From assembly GCA_030704615.1 (NCBI GenBank), contig CM060733.1, positions 58,216,001-58,280,000 on the forward strand: a stretch of 64,000 bases of DNA, given 5' to 3'. A program made the position numbers and the translations under genes. Shown here piece after piece: positions 37,293 through 48,079 of this stretch. The notes beneath the pieces were generated by a model. It did not search any database and had not been told where the DNA came from. It saw only the letters and a list, made by a program, of their open reading frames with translations. How positions within the stretch are numbered: the stretch's first letter is position 1; each line of letters starts with the position of its first letter. The stretch is from Takakia lepidozioides. Taxonomy: Eukaryota; Streptophyta; Takakiopsida; Takakiales; Takakiaceae.

Positions 37293-37616
37293 GTAAATAC
37301 TATACTAAGTCAATATTTTCAGTTTGTTTGAGCATGACTTTGATTGCATATGACATATTTGTAATGCAGACATGTGGATAGAGGCCACTCGACATTTTCC
37401 CCATGCAAACTAGAATACAAATGCAGTGGAAACATATCATGGAAGCCTAAAGAGTAGGTACCTAATATCCAAACGGAATCTTATTGGAAGGCGAGTTGAT
37501 TGGCTTATATGTACTTTGCTCGATGATGTGGAGAGGCATTTTTCAGCAATGGAGTACATAAAATCTTGGGGGGTTTGTAATCAACTGCAAAAAAAACCAA
37601 TTAGTCAAGAATGATG

Positions 37617-39258
37617 TTGTCTAAGCAAAGGACCATTTCAGATGGTTTTGTAGAGTTGTCACCAATAGATAATACATGGATGCTTATCCAAGTAATAACT
37701 CATGCTCAGTTCCCAATTTAGCTCGCAACAACACATACTATAGACATAGCACAGGGATTAACCATGGATTATCTCGCATTTGACCCAACAAACGGGAACA
37801 GGCATGATTGACATATATAGCTTTATCGCGACGACAAAACTTATATCTCCTAGCTCCATTACAAGACAAAAATTTCCATGTGGATGATATCATAGGTGAA
37901 AAAATAAACAGACTACAAACAATTATCTCATGTAAACTATCCACACCAGATTTACAACTATTATTTCGCACACATGTAATCATTCAATCGTTAAATGTTT
38001 GTTCAATGCACGCTCACCATTGTGATATTATCCCCTACAAGACGAGCTAAAATTTTGGACCTTTGTCCAAAACAGGTATATACCTTGCAAAAATCCCCTG
38101 TAACTACCTACCCACTCACATCCACGTGGATGAACCGTACACGTTCATCCCTACTGACATCATTCACTTTCGACCGTTGCATTTGGGAGATTATAACAAA
38201 ATAAAAAGGCCTAAATTGTGAAAATACAAAAAACCAAGTGACAAAAATGGGTTTGACCATGCCAAAATGACATTTTCCAGATTTTCCTGAGTGAATGGGT
38301 TCCAGATTCTGGATTTGGGCCACTCAAGGAGTACACCCTGCAAAAATGGGACTGAACCACCAAAATTTGAGGGGGGGTTGCTTTGTATATGAAATAGGGG
38401 GATTAAATTCAATCCAAGTTGCTCTGGTGAGCTGAGGGCTTCCAAATGCCCACAAAATGGGACTTGCCACAAATTTCAACGTTCATTCTATGGAGCACTC
38501 CACTACAGAGGCCTCTGCATTGGGATTTGGAGGAAGGTTCATACATGGATGGGAAAAGAGTGGATTTTCCGGCCAACGGCAAAGCAGGCCTTCTGGTGCC
38601 GGAAACGTGCCGGAAACAATGGTTTGACCTGCCAGCTGTGCAAATCCCGGGGTTCCGTGCCCGGTCAGCGGGCGTGGCCACCCGTGCACCACACAAAATG
38701 GCGAAACCGTGCCATGCCATAAATTCTAGCATGCATGGAATTTATTGAATCCCTAGGATGGGATACAGAATTCGCATCTCCATCGAATGTCATTCGACGG
38801 AGATACGCCCTCCCATTTGTATTCAAATAATCAAACTTGGTCATTATATGTACCTGACGATCGCTTCTCAAGACTATCGTACGACGCTTTATGACGGACA
38901 TGGAACAACCATTCTATTTGATAAAACCACCTCGCTTCAAAATTACAAAATCCAAACACACAACGACGTAGAATTCATTGCTACGTCTTTCAATCTAAAT
39001 TCCCGCATAGCCATACATATCATTGCAATATATGAACCTCATTTGCTTTCTCTTCACAACATTTTGCAAAATTTGTAAAATATATACAAGCACCGAAAAA
39101 TTGTCCAACGATTTTTATTGGAGATTTAATATCAATCTTCACAAACCTGACATAGAATTTGACTAAGTTCACTTATTTATGAGAAACTACAACTTTTATT
39201 TTACATTCAATGAGCCTACGACATATTATAATTCTCAATCCTGTATGGATTAATTCAT
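37617..39258. other. No gene seen
   Basis: Several open frames on both strands (for example 38409-38732 minus and 38446-38748 plus) overlap each other and show no motif. Small hairpins occur at about 38132-38154 (GGATGAAC stem) and 38777-38803 (TCTCC..GGAGA). Probably old transposon sequence. Confidence 0.4.
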
Positions 39259-40545
39259 CTAGGCAACCTTCTTGTCCGGAACAAAAGAAGCATATTGGAC
39301 TTGTAAATATGGAATGTAGGGGGCACTATGTTTCATCACATCCCTTTCTAGGTCGGCCTCATCTACAATTCTCATTTCAATGCTCTCCCCGTTCTCCTCC
39401 TGAGGAATCTCCGGTTCCTGCAGACCAACTTGTTCGGCGGATAACGAGAAGAGCTCGGTTAGTAACTCGAACTCTGGAAGTGCCTCGGTTGATACCGAGT
39501 GTACCATCACCTCTTTGCCTTGGTTTTCCCCGAATAACCAGGCAATGCAGTCTGCATTAGAGTCGCATTCATATAAACCCGGACCTAGGGACTTGACGAC
39601 GTCCTCTAGTCCTACCTTCCTTCGCTTAACCTCCCTGCGAGGCGCGGTGCTGGTTGCTAATACTCGGTGGGCATGTGACGTTGGATGGATGTCTCTATCT
39701 GTCCACCAGTCCTCCTCACTCAAGTCTGCAGATTCCTCTTCAGAACCAATCATGTTGAGCTCATCCTCATCTGTTTCGTGGTGAGGTGCTCCCGAAAGAA
39801 AAGCGACTGTAGTCGTATAAGGTTTTATCCCATAAGTGATGGTACCTGCCTCCTAGTCCGTTCGAGCTCAGGACTGGACCAACCATGGCCTTCCTAGTAG
39901 GAGTGCGTAGGAATACTCATCAATGGGGAAATCTATGATTTGGAAGTCTACCGCGTACGTGTAGCCTCCGGTCTTTAGCCGAATATTCGCTAAATGACCC
40001 ACTGGACTGATCTTTCGTTGGTCAGCTAGTTTGATAGGTAATGGAGACTCCCCTGTCATGTTCAATCTTAACTTTGACAAGGTGGAGAGTGACATGATGT
40101 TGACTGAGCTCCCATCATCCACTAAACAACGTCGTATCAGACGGTCGGCAATCTCCACTTCTATTTCTACTGGGCCCGGATCGACATGGACGATAATATG
40201 GTGGGTCTGAGCAAAAGTACCTACTCGCTTCCTCACCAATGATGCCTTGAGAGCATGTCGAACTGTTGGTGCCAGTGCTATGAGTTGGGCAAATGTAATG
40301 TTTGCCTGAATGTGGCGCAAGTCTTCCATTAGATTATACGGTTCCAACTCATCGGTGAAGCGCATAGTGAAGTGTGTTCTCCTTTTGGGAAGCTTTGCTG
40401 GTGCTACTGGTCGATTGGCCGGACTCTTTGTTCTGGATATCAAAAGTGGCCTAGAAATGGTTGGCCAGACTGCCGAAGATTTGGTCTCTGCAAATGCTAC
40501 CTCTTTCTCCTTGGAATGGGTATCCTCTTCTCCCAAATATGGTTT
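39259..40545 (-). pseudogene. Ty3-type retrotransposon protease region, degenerate
   Basis: Reading down the minus strand from about 40545, a gag-end/protease segment is open to 39868. It contains a retropepsin-like core, CLVDDGSSVNIMSLSTL, in which the usual D-T/S-G appears as D-G-S, then IKLADQRKISPVGHL and the conserved ALLLGRPWL. In-frame stops follow, and a second open part, 39753-39259, continues an acidic linker (SEEESADLSEEDWW). No reverse transcriptase, integrase or LTRs were found next to it. It is a fragment of a Ty3/Gypsy-like polyprotein. Confidence 0.65.
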
Positions 40546-40873
40546 ATTTGTACTCTTTGCACAATGTACGGTGTTGAGTCTGCATCTGTAGTTTGATGTC
40601 CGCCTTTGTATGTTTCTCCAGAGATTGTGTCCAATGGAATAGACATGTACGCTCTCTTCCCGGCATTGGCACTTTTGGGTCGCCCGATCCGAAGACAATT
40701 CGAACAGCATTGAAATTTGCCTGAGCACTATCCGCCATCAAACCTGCGAAATTTGGAGATGGTACCCCATGGCAGCCCATAACACGTATCAGGGAATTCC
40801 ACATGAGCTTCTGGGATTCCGTATCCTCGGATTGCATGTCACAAACTGCAATTGTCATAACTCGTTGATACAC
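40546..40873 (-). pseudogene. Fragment of a second MULE-like transposase
   Basis: The minus-strand frame encodes MADSAQANFNAVRIVFGSG and RTCLFHWTQSLEKHTK, motifs I associate with a MULE/SWIM-type transposase family seen in seed-free plants. Only about 109 residues remain. The frame runs straight into the Ty3-type fragment at about 40545, which makes the junction chimeric. Confidence 0.5.
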
Positions 40874-41619
40874 TGGATCATTCAGATTTATTCAGAACCT
40901 CATCAATAAACATAATAACCAGCCGACTTCTCGGAAGTGTGCCAAAGGATGTGAGGGTGGGATAGATGAAGTAAATGCATCTTTATACTAGTACCAATGA
41001 TCATGCGCACCTGGAAAGTCCAAACTGTGAAACGTACATGGGGTTGGATTGCAAGGATGAATGTGTATGATATCCAAAAATATGTCATCAAACACTCGTT
41101 CATTTACATTTATTTGTCTGAGATTGTGCGCCAGATGGTCCCATATATTTTATTCCACGGTGGCAAGGTTCTGATGGCATAGGCATTTTGGTTTAGGCTG
41201 AGCAGTCAGACCATTGGTTTTAGGCTGAGCAGTCGTTGTTTATATGCAATGTGGTATTCATTTATATTATCTGTCGCTGTTATTTTCAATTATTGAAACC
41301 GTTCAAATAAACGACACGCCGTTCATTTTGGGCGACACACGTCAGACATCGATTATTACATTGCAGACGAACAGTTGTCCACTAATGGCTGGCAAGTGCA
41401 CTAATAAGGGAGCGACATTTGTGTAACGGTCATGCGACAGGAATCCGATGCTTCTAGAGGCAATCCCCAACGCACGCACGCAATTCACTTTGTCTTTCAA
41501 GTTTCCGCACTTAGAGGGAGAGAGGTAGTCAAGCTGGAGAGGGTTTCTTCTACGATTCGAAAGAGAAGGAAGTCACTCTATTTTACTCCCTTAGAGAGAG
41601 ACTCAGAGCAAGAGAGCAA
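40874..41619. other. No gene seen
   Basis: A short direct repeat, TTTAGGCTGAGCAGTC, occurs twice at about 41192-41234. The purine-rich end (41515-41619) could be the 5' leader of the putative gene that starts at 41620. Confidence 0.35.
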
Positions 41620-41993
41620 ATGACGAGGCGTCGCTTGATGGAGAACACAGGGCCAAGGCAGCAGATGAATGCGGAGACTGCAACACAAGAGCAGACCGAG
41701 AATGAGGCTGCAGCTGTCACACAGTCAGAGAGAACAATGAGCGTTGGAAACCAGACTATGGAAGCAAAGCTGATTCGCAGGGAAACTGAAGGAGGTGGAA
41801 GTCCGGGGAACGCTGATCCGGGAGAAGGTCTACAAACCCTAGAGCAGACATAAATTCCAGCAGATGAGAAAGGGAAGAGGAAAGCTGCAGAAGGGGATCC
41901 AAATTCAAAACCTAAGAAGGTGCCAATAAGTATTCTCTACCTTCTATTTCCTGTTTAAAGATCTACGAAGAGAGTGAGTGCAATGTTCTAGAA

Positions 41994-43148
41994 AGTGATG
42001 GTCGGTACCGACCATCACTATGAAGCCATGTTGATTTGCTTTGTACTCCTCTGTTTATGGTTTTCCACACCAGCAGTTTGCGACTGGTGGTACCGCCATT
42101 CACTATGAAGCCATGTTGATTTGCTTTGTACTCCTCTGTTTATGGTTTTCCACACCAGCAGTTTGCGACTGGGGGTACCGCCATTCACTATGAAGCCATG
42201 TTGATTTGCTTTGTACTCCTCTGTTTATGGTTTTCCACACCAGCAGTTTGCGACTGGGGGTACCGCCATTCACTATGAAGCCATGTTGATTTGCTTGTAC
42301 TCCTCTGTTTACGGTTTTCCATACCTGCAGTTTGTGACTGTCGGTACCGCCATTCACTATGAAGCCACGTTGATTTTCTTTTTACTCCTCTGTTTACGGT
42401 TTTCCACACCAGCAGTTTGTGACTGGCGGTACCGCCATTCACTGTTCTTCAGATCGTAGAGTCAGTTTGATTGCTTTTCAAACACTCATTCTCTTTCATT
42501 CTGTAGCAGGAACATGTGATTGTCGGCATTTAATTCTAGTGTAGTGCGATTGTCGTTAATGCCATTCGATTCTCCTCATGAGCTTTATGTACCTGTGTGC
42601 ATGGAGGTAGAGTGATGGTCGGCATATTCAGTTAGTTAGTCTTGCATTGCATTTTCTATGTTAGGGAAGTGGAATGGCGGTATCGCCAATCACTTTTTTG
42701 GCGACCATACTGTAGATTCATGTAGAGTAGTGATTGGAAAGTACGTTCGAGACAGACAAGAAACAGCGATTGTTTGTGACGATCATCACAATGGAGCCTC
42801 TCTGACTTATCTGCACTCAATTTCTACCCTAAACTAGACTGAGTGTCGGTGCCGCCAATCACTTAGACATATATTTCATTGCACCAAACCGATCTAGCAG
42901 GTCCTTTAAATGCAATGTTTTTTTATTGTCGTTAACGCCGTTCGCTAATGCTCAGAACCTCAGTGTACATGTTTGCCCAGAAACATAGTGATTGTCGGTA
43001 CCGACCATCACTATGTAGTCATATTGTTTTGGTTTGCATTCGTCTGGATCAGCTTTGGTTTTGTAGATTGTTGTGAATGTCGGTGCCGCCATTCACTGTG
43101 ATTTGAGAGGAGACAGAGTGATGGTCGGTACGGACGTTCACTATTTGC
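41994..43148. repeat. Array of ~15 GGTACC-centred palindromes
   Basis: The first copy (41994-42019) is a perfect 26-bp palindrome whose left half is AGTGATGGTCGGT. Others have the core at about 42091, 42176, 42261, 42346, 42432, 42530-42560, 42615, 42680, 42775, 42850, 42930, 43000 (nearly perfect over 28 bp), 43086 and 43130. The shared form is AGTGATNGTCGGTRCC followed by its complement, usually CGCCATTCACT. Several copies have changes on both arms. Spacing varies from about 45 to 95 bp. The array lies wholly within the putative intron 41920-43185. See also the 85-bp tandem part. Confidence 0.8.
42017..42440. repeat. Five tandem copies of an 85-bp unit
   Basis: Units start at 42017, 42102, 42187, 42272 and 42356 (the fourth is 84 bp). 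Each contains TATGAAGCCATGTTGATTTG and ends in the palindrome core GGTACCGCCATTC. They are nearly identical, so the duplication is recent compared with the diverged palindromes that follow. Confidence 0.92.
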
Positions 43149-43578
43149 ACATTACTCACTGACAGATTGGAATGGCATCGTGCAGAAAACTGTGAAGTCC
43201 AAGCAGACAAGAACAGAGGCAAAAGGTTCTGGAGATGGGGACGAGTCTAGCAAGAGCTCTGAGAATAGCGATGAAGCAGATGAACCTGAAGTGCACTACC
43301 TTGACAAGGTGAAAGAACTCATGTCATTCCATAAGGTAAACTCTCAGGAGGTTATTAGGGGCATGCTTGTCTCTGGAGGGCGTCTGGACATCCCACTATG
43401 CCGGATGATATCTATGCCTGTTGTGCGTCTTACTTGGCTTTCAAACTTCATTTTACAACCGATTTGTAACTACAATATGGCAGGTGCTCCATGCATTTGT
43501 TTACAATTAATTAGTATTAAACTTTGTAGCTTCCAACCGTCACCATTGGACTACTATAGAGGCAACCTTGTAGAATGA

Positions 43579-45287
43579 ATATTAATATTTCAACTTCTTT
43601 TCTCTGCTCCTTTTTTGTGGTGCGGCTGCGGTTGAATTTCGTTTCACTCTTCCCTAGTGCAACAGAGACATTCAGTCCATCTCTATGTTCTGTCCAGTGT
43701 CTTGTCCAACGGTTGCGTTCAGAATTTCAACTCTTTCCGTTCAATCGATTCACTCAAGACCATATGAGATCCCTCTCCTCTGATGGGTTATTTCTGCAGC
43801 CCACCAGTGATCACAGTACTCAAAATCAGGTTCAAAATCAGATGAACCTGATTTTCGTTTGAAGCAGTTGCAGCAGCGCCCTTTTCTAATAATATATATA
43901 TATATGTATACAGTACTTCTAGGAAAATTGGCCCAGCACATCGCCAGCCAGTCGTGTACGTCTAATTCATTGTCCCCACTGTCCCCGAGCAGGCCGTCTC
44001 TGGATTTCCGTAATAGCTCCCCCGATCTAATCTATTCCAACTTCCTTTTATCCGTACAATATAGCGTGGAGAGGCAGAGAGAGAGAGAGTTTCTATAAAG
44101 GCTCACAATCCGGTCCTTATCTGCACGCGGCTGGAAACATGTGGCTAGCACATAAGGCGAGCTATCAGAGTTAATTTTGGCGCCCAAGCTAGCAATCACT
44201 GACCGTGTATGCAGAAGTAATTCTTCTCTGCAGATTCTCTAGCTTTCTTCCGTTCGGTACCCTTTCAATCACTGAACGTTACAGGGTGGGCTATTAGTAT
44301 CAACGTCCCTCTAACTAGGATATATTCATGAAGGTGATCGATCCCCTGAACCAAATCTGTAAATCGTGTAAATCCAACTTGCAAACCTCAACTATTAGTA
44401 TAGGTGTTCAGGCGAGGGGCTGCATGAGCTGTATATTAGGTACCTGCATCGAACTGAAGCACGAAGCTGTCACGGCAAGAACTGCAGGTGAAGCTGCTCG
44501 GTGAGCAGCTTTGTCAGGTCACCTGCAGGTGTAGGTTGCAGGTTGCAACGCCCGTCGCCAACTGGGTGACGTGGATCTGGAGTAAAACGCTGGACGGTTC
44601 CTCTCGGGAAAATAAGAGACGAGAAGAGATAGAGTTTGGATTCTTGTTTGAGAAGAGCCTGCACAGGTTGACATGATATATAACTGATCGATAAATACGA
44701 CTTCACAGATGCATCGGTGCGGTGGTTGGGTGCCAGAGATCCTACCTGGGGCTATGCATCTAGTCTTGGTTAGATGACCGATACAATCATACAGGGGGAC
44801 TGTTTATATGTAAATAAACTTTTTGTGTGGATTTCGATGTTTTCATAACCTGTCACAGTAACAACCTAAACTTCTCTCTCACTAGTTGTCTCTGTCAGAG
44901 AATTGTGTATAGACTTTGTGATACTGTACTGAGACTGTACTACTATCTTAAGCCAGCGTAAAGAGCCACTTCTCCTAGCAAGCTTCGGTACTGCTCCAGT
45001 CGGGGCCGTGAACTGCTGTAAGTACTGCACTTGAGAAGAATATCTCTTAGAATATGGGTTCCTGCGGGCTCTTGAGATTCACCAATATACTGTACGGGAA
45101 AATGATCAATCTAGAAGCTGTGATGACATCTTTCGGCGGCTGAGGCCGATCACCTCAATCCCTCGCGTCATTGGAGGCGAAGGTCATAAAAATGTTGCGG
45201 CTGACCGATGAAGAAGATCCGGTAAGCGATGAATTGGATGAATGCGAGAATCGGTGCCTGGATGATTCTTTTTCAGCCTACTTACAA
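43579..45287. other. No gene seen
   Basis: Non-coding by eye. It contains a TA run at 43891-43910, a GA run near 44080 and a perfect hairpin AAGCTGCTC-GGT-GAGCAGCTT at about 44488-44508. Confidence 0.4.
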
Positions 45288-45430
45288 GAGGCCTTCACCC
45301 TTAGACAATCGCTAGAACATTAATTGTGGTTTCTGGATTTGTTCCTCTCTCATGTTTTCTTCCATTTTGTCCCATAAGCTCTACGAGCTTTCCGTGGACG
45401 TTATAAAGCACCATTTCATTTCATTTCATC
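45288..45430 (+). mobile_element. Retroposon 3' end, copy 2
   Basis: Diverged copy of 16921-17075 in the same orientation, again ending in CATTTCATTTCATTTCAT. It lies about 760 bases upstream of the preferred start of the 2OG dioxygenase gene. Confidence 0.55.
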
Positions 45431-46192
45431 CTCCAAAGTAGTCGTAGCACGTGCAGTTAGTCGCAGGCAGTCAACGACTCTTCTCACATCTCGTCACTTC
45501 TCGGGCAAGTTCCACTACACACCTAACTAATTCGTTTTGCAGAATCTCAACTCCACGTACGAATACCTACTTCACATGTCGAGGTTCTTATCTGCATGTG
45601 CATGAAAATTCTCTAGTGCACGTGCACTTGAATAATCACGAGACATTCTCTTGGTCCAGGTAATTTACTAGTACGTTCGTATGTCCTTGCTATAATTGAA
45701 ATACCCATGCAGATCAGACCCCATTCATATCATGTTCTCTCTCATTTGATCGCTCTCTCCAGCGGCTTTGCAATCTGGCTCTCTCTTTCAGGACACACAT
45801 CTTGCAGACTCTGTCTCTCTCTTTCATCCGCATGCGTGTTCGTCGACTTACATGATACAAAGATCTGCACTCAGACTAGACACCGGACTCGGATTATACT
45901 ATTAGAACTGCTTTGCCGGCCTCTAGTTCCGTCTCTGGCCTGCACTGGTCAATCAATATCCACAATGATGCTGGATCAATATCTGAGCAACCGGCCTCCG
46001 ACTTCCATCCCACATGTGTTGAGTACTCAGTCTGCTGAAGAGCTGGTGCACCTTCCTCAAGCTTCCCAGGCTTTGTCGACTGGCCTGGCCGGTATTGAAT
46101 CCTCCCCGGTGACATGCAACCATCTAGTAGCATCCTCAATCTCCCCGAGTTCCGCAAGTATAATTCCGCAACCTCCTCAACAGACATGTACA

Positions 46193-48079
46193 ATGGCTAC
46201 TCCCAGCCAGGTACTGGTTTCAGAACGTCTGTCACATGAGTCTTCTGCAGCACTTCCAGATGCCTACGTATGGCCTTTGCAAGAGCGACCCACGGTCCAG
46301 TACGATGAGTTCAGCGAGGACGAGATCCCAGTGATAGATCTAGCCGATCTCCAGGGTACAGAGGATAACGCTGCAGTCGAGCGGATTATCAAAAGAATCA
46401 GGGATGCATGCCGGGAATGGGGTTTTTTCCAAGTTATCAACCACGGGATCTCCATAGAGCTTTTGGCGAGGGTGCAGAGGCAAGCCTTGCAGTTTTTCTC
46501 ACTTCCTTTGGAGGAAAAAATGAAGGTTCTGAAACCACCGGGAGCATTTACAGGATACGGTTTTGCAGCAGTTAAGGAAACTGACAATAAGCCTTGGCAA
46601 GAGGGATTTTATCTCGCAAACGATCCCAGTATTGATGATTTTTCCCGCAAACTGTGGCCTGAAGGAAACAATGACGATTTCTGGTGAGTAATTATGCTCA
46701 CTCATGTAAATGCTCTCTGCAGCTTGTATACGCAGTATGGAGAGATTATCAATCTATACTGCATCAGTGTAAAGTTTCTGGTCCGAGGTTTGGTTGACAT
46801 GTTGATCAAAATTCTGTACGTCTATCATTGTTCTTGCCCGTCGGATGATTCTTTCAAATGTGAGTAAACATTGTCAAATGCTGTTCATGAAGTACAAATG
46901 GTCAACCTGCAGGTGAAAGTCATTTGAAATTCTTGGGACAGTGTTCAAAATTAGCAGTTACTAAATCTATAGTCTTTACCGTGTGGTTTTTAAATGTTCA
47001 TCAAAAGCAACTCTTACAAAGAGTATGATGAGGCAGCGAAGAAGCTAGCGCTGCAATTGATGAGCGTTATCATTCATGGCCTTGGAGTGGATCGAGCTCA
47101 CTTCGAGCAGTATTTGACCAAAAGTTCGGCGCTCCTTCGATGGAATCATTATCCCCCCTGCCCTGAACCAGAAAAAACCCTAGGGATGACCCCTCACACT
47201 GACTTCAACATTCTGACGATACTTCACCAGGGTGAGATTGGAGGATTGCAAGTTGAGAAAGATGGAAAATGGATCGCAGTTAGACCTCGGAATGATGCAT
47301 TGGCTATCAATGTTGGTGATTCTCTACAGGTAACACGTGATCTAGATACAGCTGTTTGATTGGGTCCTTCAATAATACGCAGGTCACGACTAATTGAATG
47401 CTCCACTGTAAGTACATCCACTTCAATGAAACCCTGACAAGTCAGGTCAAGAAAACAGGTCTGCTTGTCAGGTATAAATTTCTTTCTCGCAGTATAGTGC
47501 TCATCAGAGACCGAGATATCTAGGTCCCCATTGATCTAACTACATTTTTATCGTGAATATTTTTAAATACATTACATGACAGATCTAAGGTTAAGTCCAA
47601 ACATCATCAAATCAGACTGTGGCCAACGTGTGAAGAATGTCTTTGGGGTACCACAAAGCCCTTGCAGATCATGTTCACATTTGTCTTCTCAGTTACTGGA
47701 GCTTAGCTAGTTTCCAGAATGTTGGAATATTTACATGTTATAAGAATGGTCCAGGAAGTTGTCTGATATGAAAATCTTCCCTGGGTTACAGCGGATCGGA
47801 CTAACTTTAGAAAGCTTCATTTCTTACTTGCAGGTGATGACAAATGGAAGGTACAAGAGTGTACCCCATCGGGCAGTCGTGAATCGGAGCAAAGCAAGGA
47901 TTTCTTTGGCTTACTTTTTCTTACCTGCACCATCAGTGGAGATCGTCTGTTCCCCTGACCTTCTAGACGAACAAAACCCACCACTTTACAAACCATTCAC
48001 AATTGAGGAGTACACAATTGTGAAAACGACTCAGCTACTTCACACCCTTGAACACTTCACTGTAGCAGCAGACACCTAG
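46193..48079 (+). CDS. 2-oxoglutarate/Fe(II)-dependent dioxygenase, DOXC/SRG1-like
   Basis: Oxidises a small-molecule substrate using 2-oxoglutarate, Fe(II) and O2. Exons 46193-46683, 47008-47329 and 47834-48079 are GT-AG and in phase, giving 352 aa, the normal length. The N-terminal DIOX_N part has IPVIDLADL and CREWGFFQVINHGI. The catalytic barrel has NHYPPCPEP, the iron ligands H227, D229 (PHTDFN) and H283 (VPHRAVV), and the 2OG-binding R293-x-S295, at standard spacing. ATGGCTACTCCC at 46193 fits family length. The frame is open upstream with ATGs at 45965 and 45707, which would add 76 or 162 residues. A plastid-type leader from the 45965 ATG cannot be excluded. The TG|C codon across intron 1 restores FCNSYKEY. 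The substrate is not predictable; flavonoid, hormone or other specialised metabolites are all possible for this family. Confidence 0.87.

Larger units (their letters stand above)
34895..37616 (+). pseudogene. MULE-type transposase relic, interrupted by a hAT element
   Basis: Fragments of a MuDR/MULE transposase appear in order: an upstream part at 34895-35155, ending at a stop; the first catalytic region WQKEMMIKHG..CDATFVTNKFK up to a GT donor at about 35340; then, after an acceptor at 35638, LLVFDEFQNEIPVAWVITE and VVDCDAEITDIK (35639-35848); after a further intron LRCHWHIKRAWLKNVIKNI (about 35968-36060); and, beyond the hAT insertion at 36514-37292, a C-terminal part at 37426-37614 (SKRNLIGRRVDWLI). 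Introns remain recognisable. In-frame stops (for example before YRFHEEE and before GLENIIY) and the insertion make it non-functional. Confidence 0.7.
41620..43578 (+). pseudogene. Putative two-exon gene of unknown function, one in-frame stop
   Basis: Exon 1 (41620-41919) starts with ATG and encodes a Glu/Gln/Thr-rich, probably disordered segment. Exon 2 (from 43186) continues in phase with KTVKSKQTRTEAKGSGDG, an acidic-serine stretch and YLDKVKELMSFHKVNSQEV. A GT donor at 41920 (AAG|GTGCC) and an AG acceptor at 43185 (GTGCAG) define a 1,266-bp intron. Composition matches across the junction (DEKGKRKAAEGDPNSKPKK followed by KTVKSK). A single TAA at 41851-41853 breaks the frame, so it is a pseudogene, or the protein is shorter, or another splice form avoids it. 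The 3' limit is uncertain. I do not recognise the family; a gag-like transposon protein is possible. Confidence 0.35.

Noticed and set aside
38409-38748. Overlapping ~100-codon frames on both strands
   Set aside because: Antisense pairs in GC-richer sequence without motif, splice sites or repeated copies seen; chance frames are more likely.
41994-43148. CRISPR-like array
   Set aside because: The context is a spliced plant gene, spacing is irregular, repeats are diverged dyads and no cas-like gene is present.
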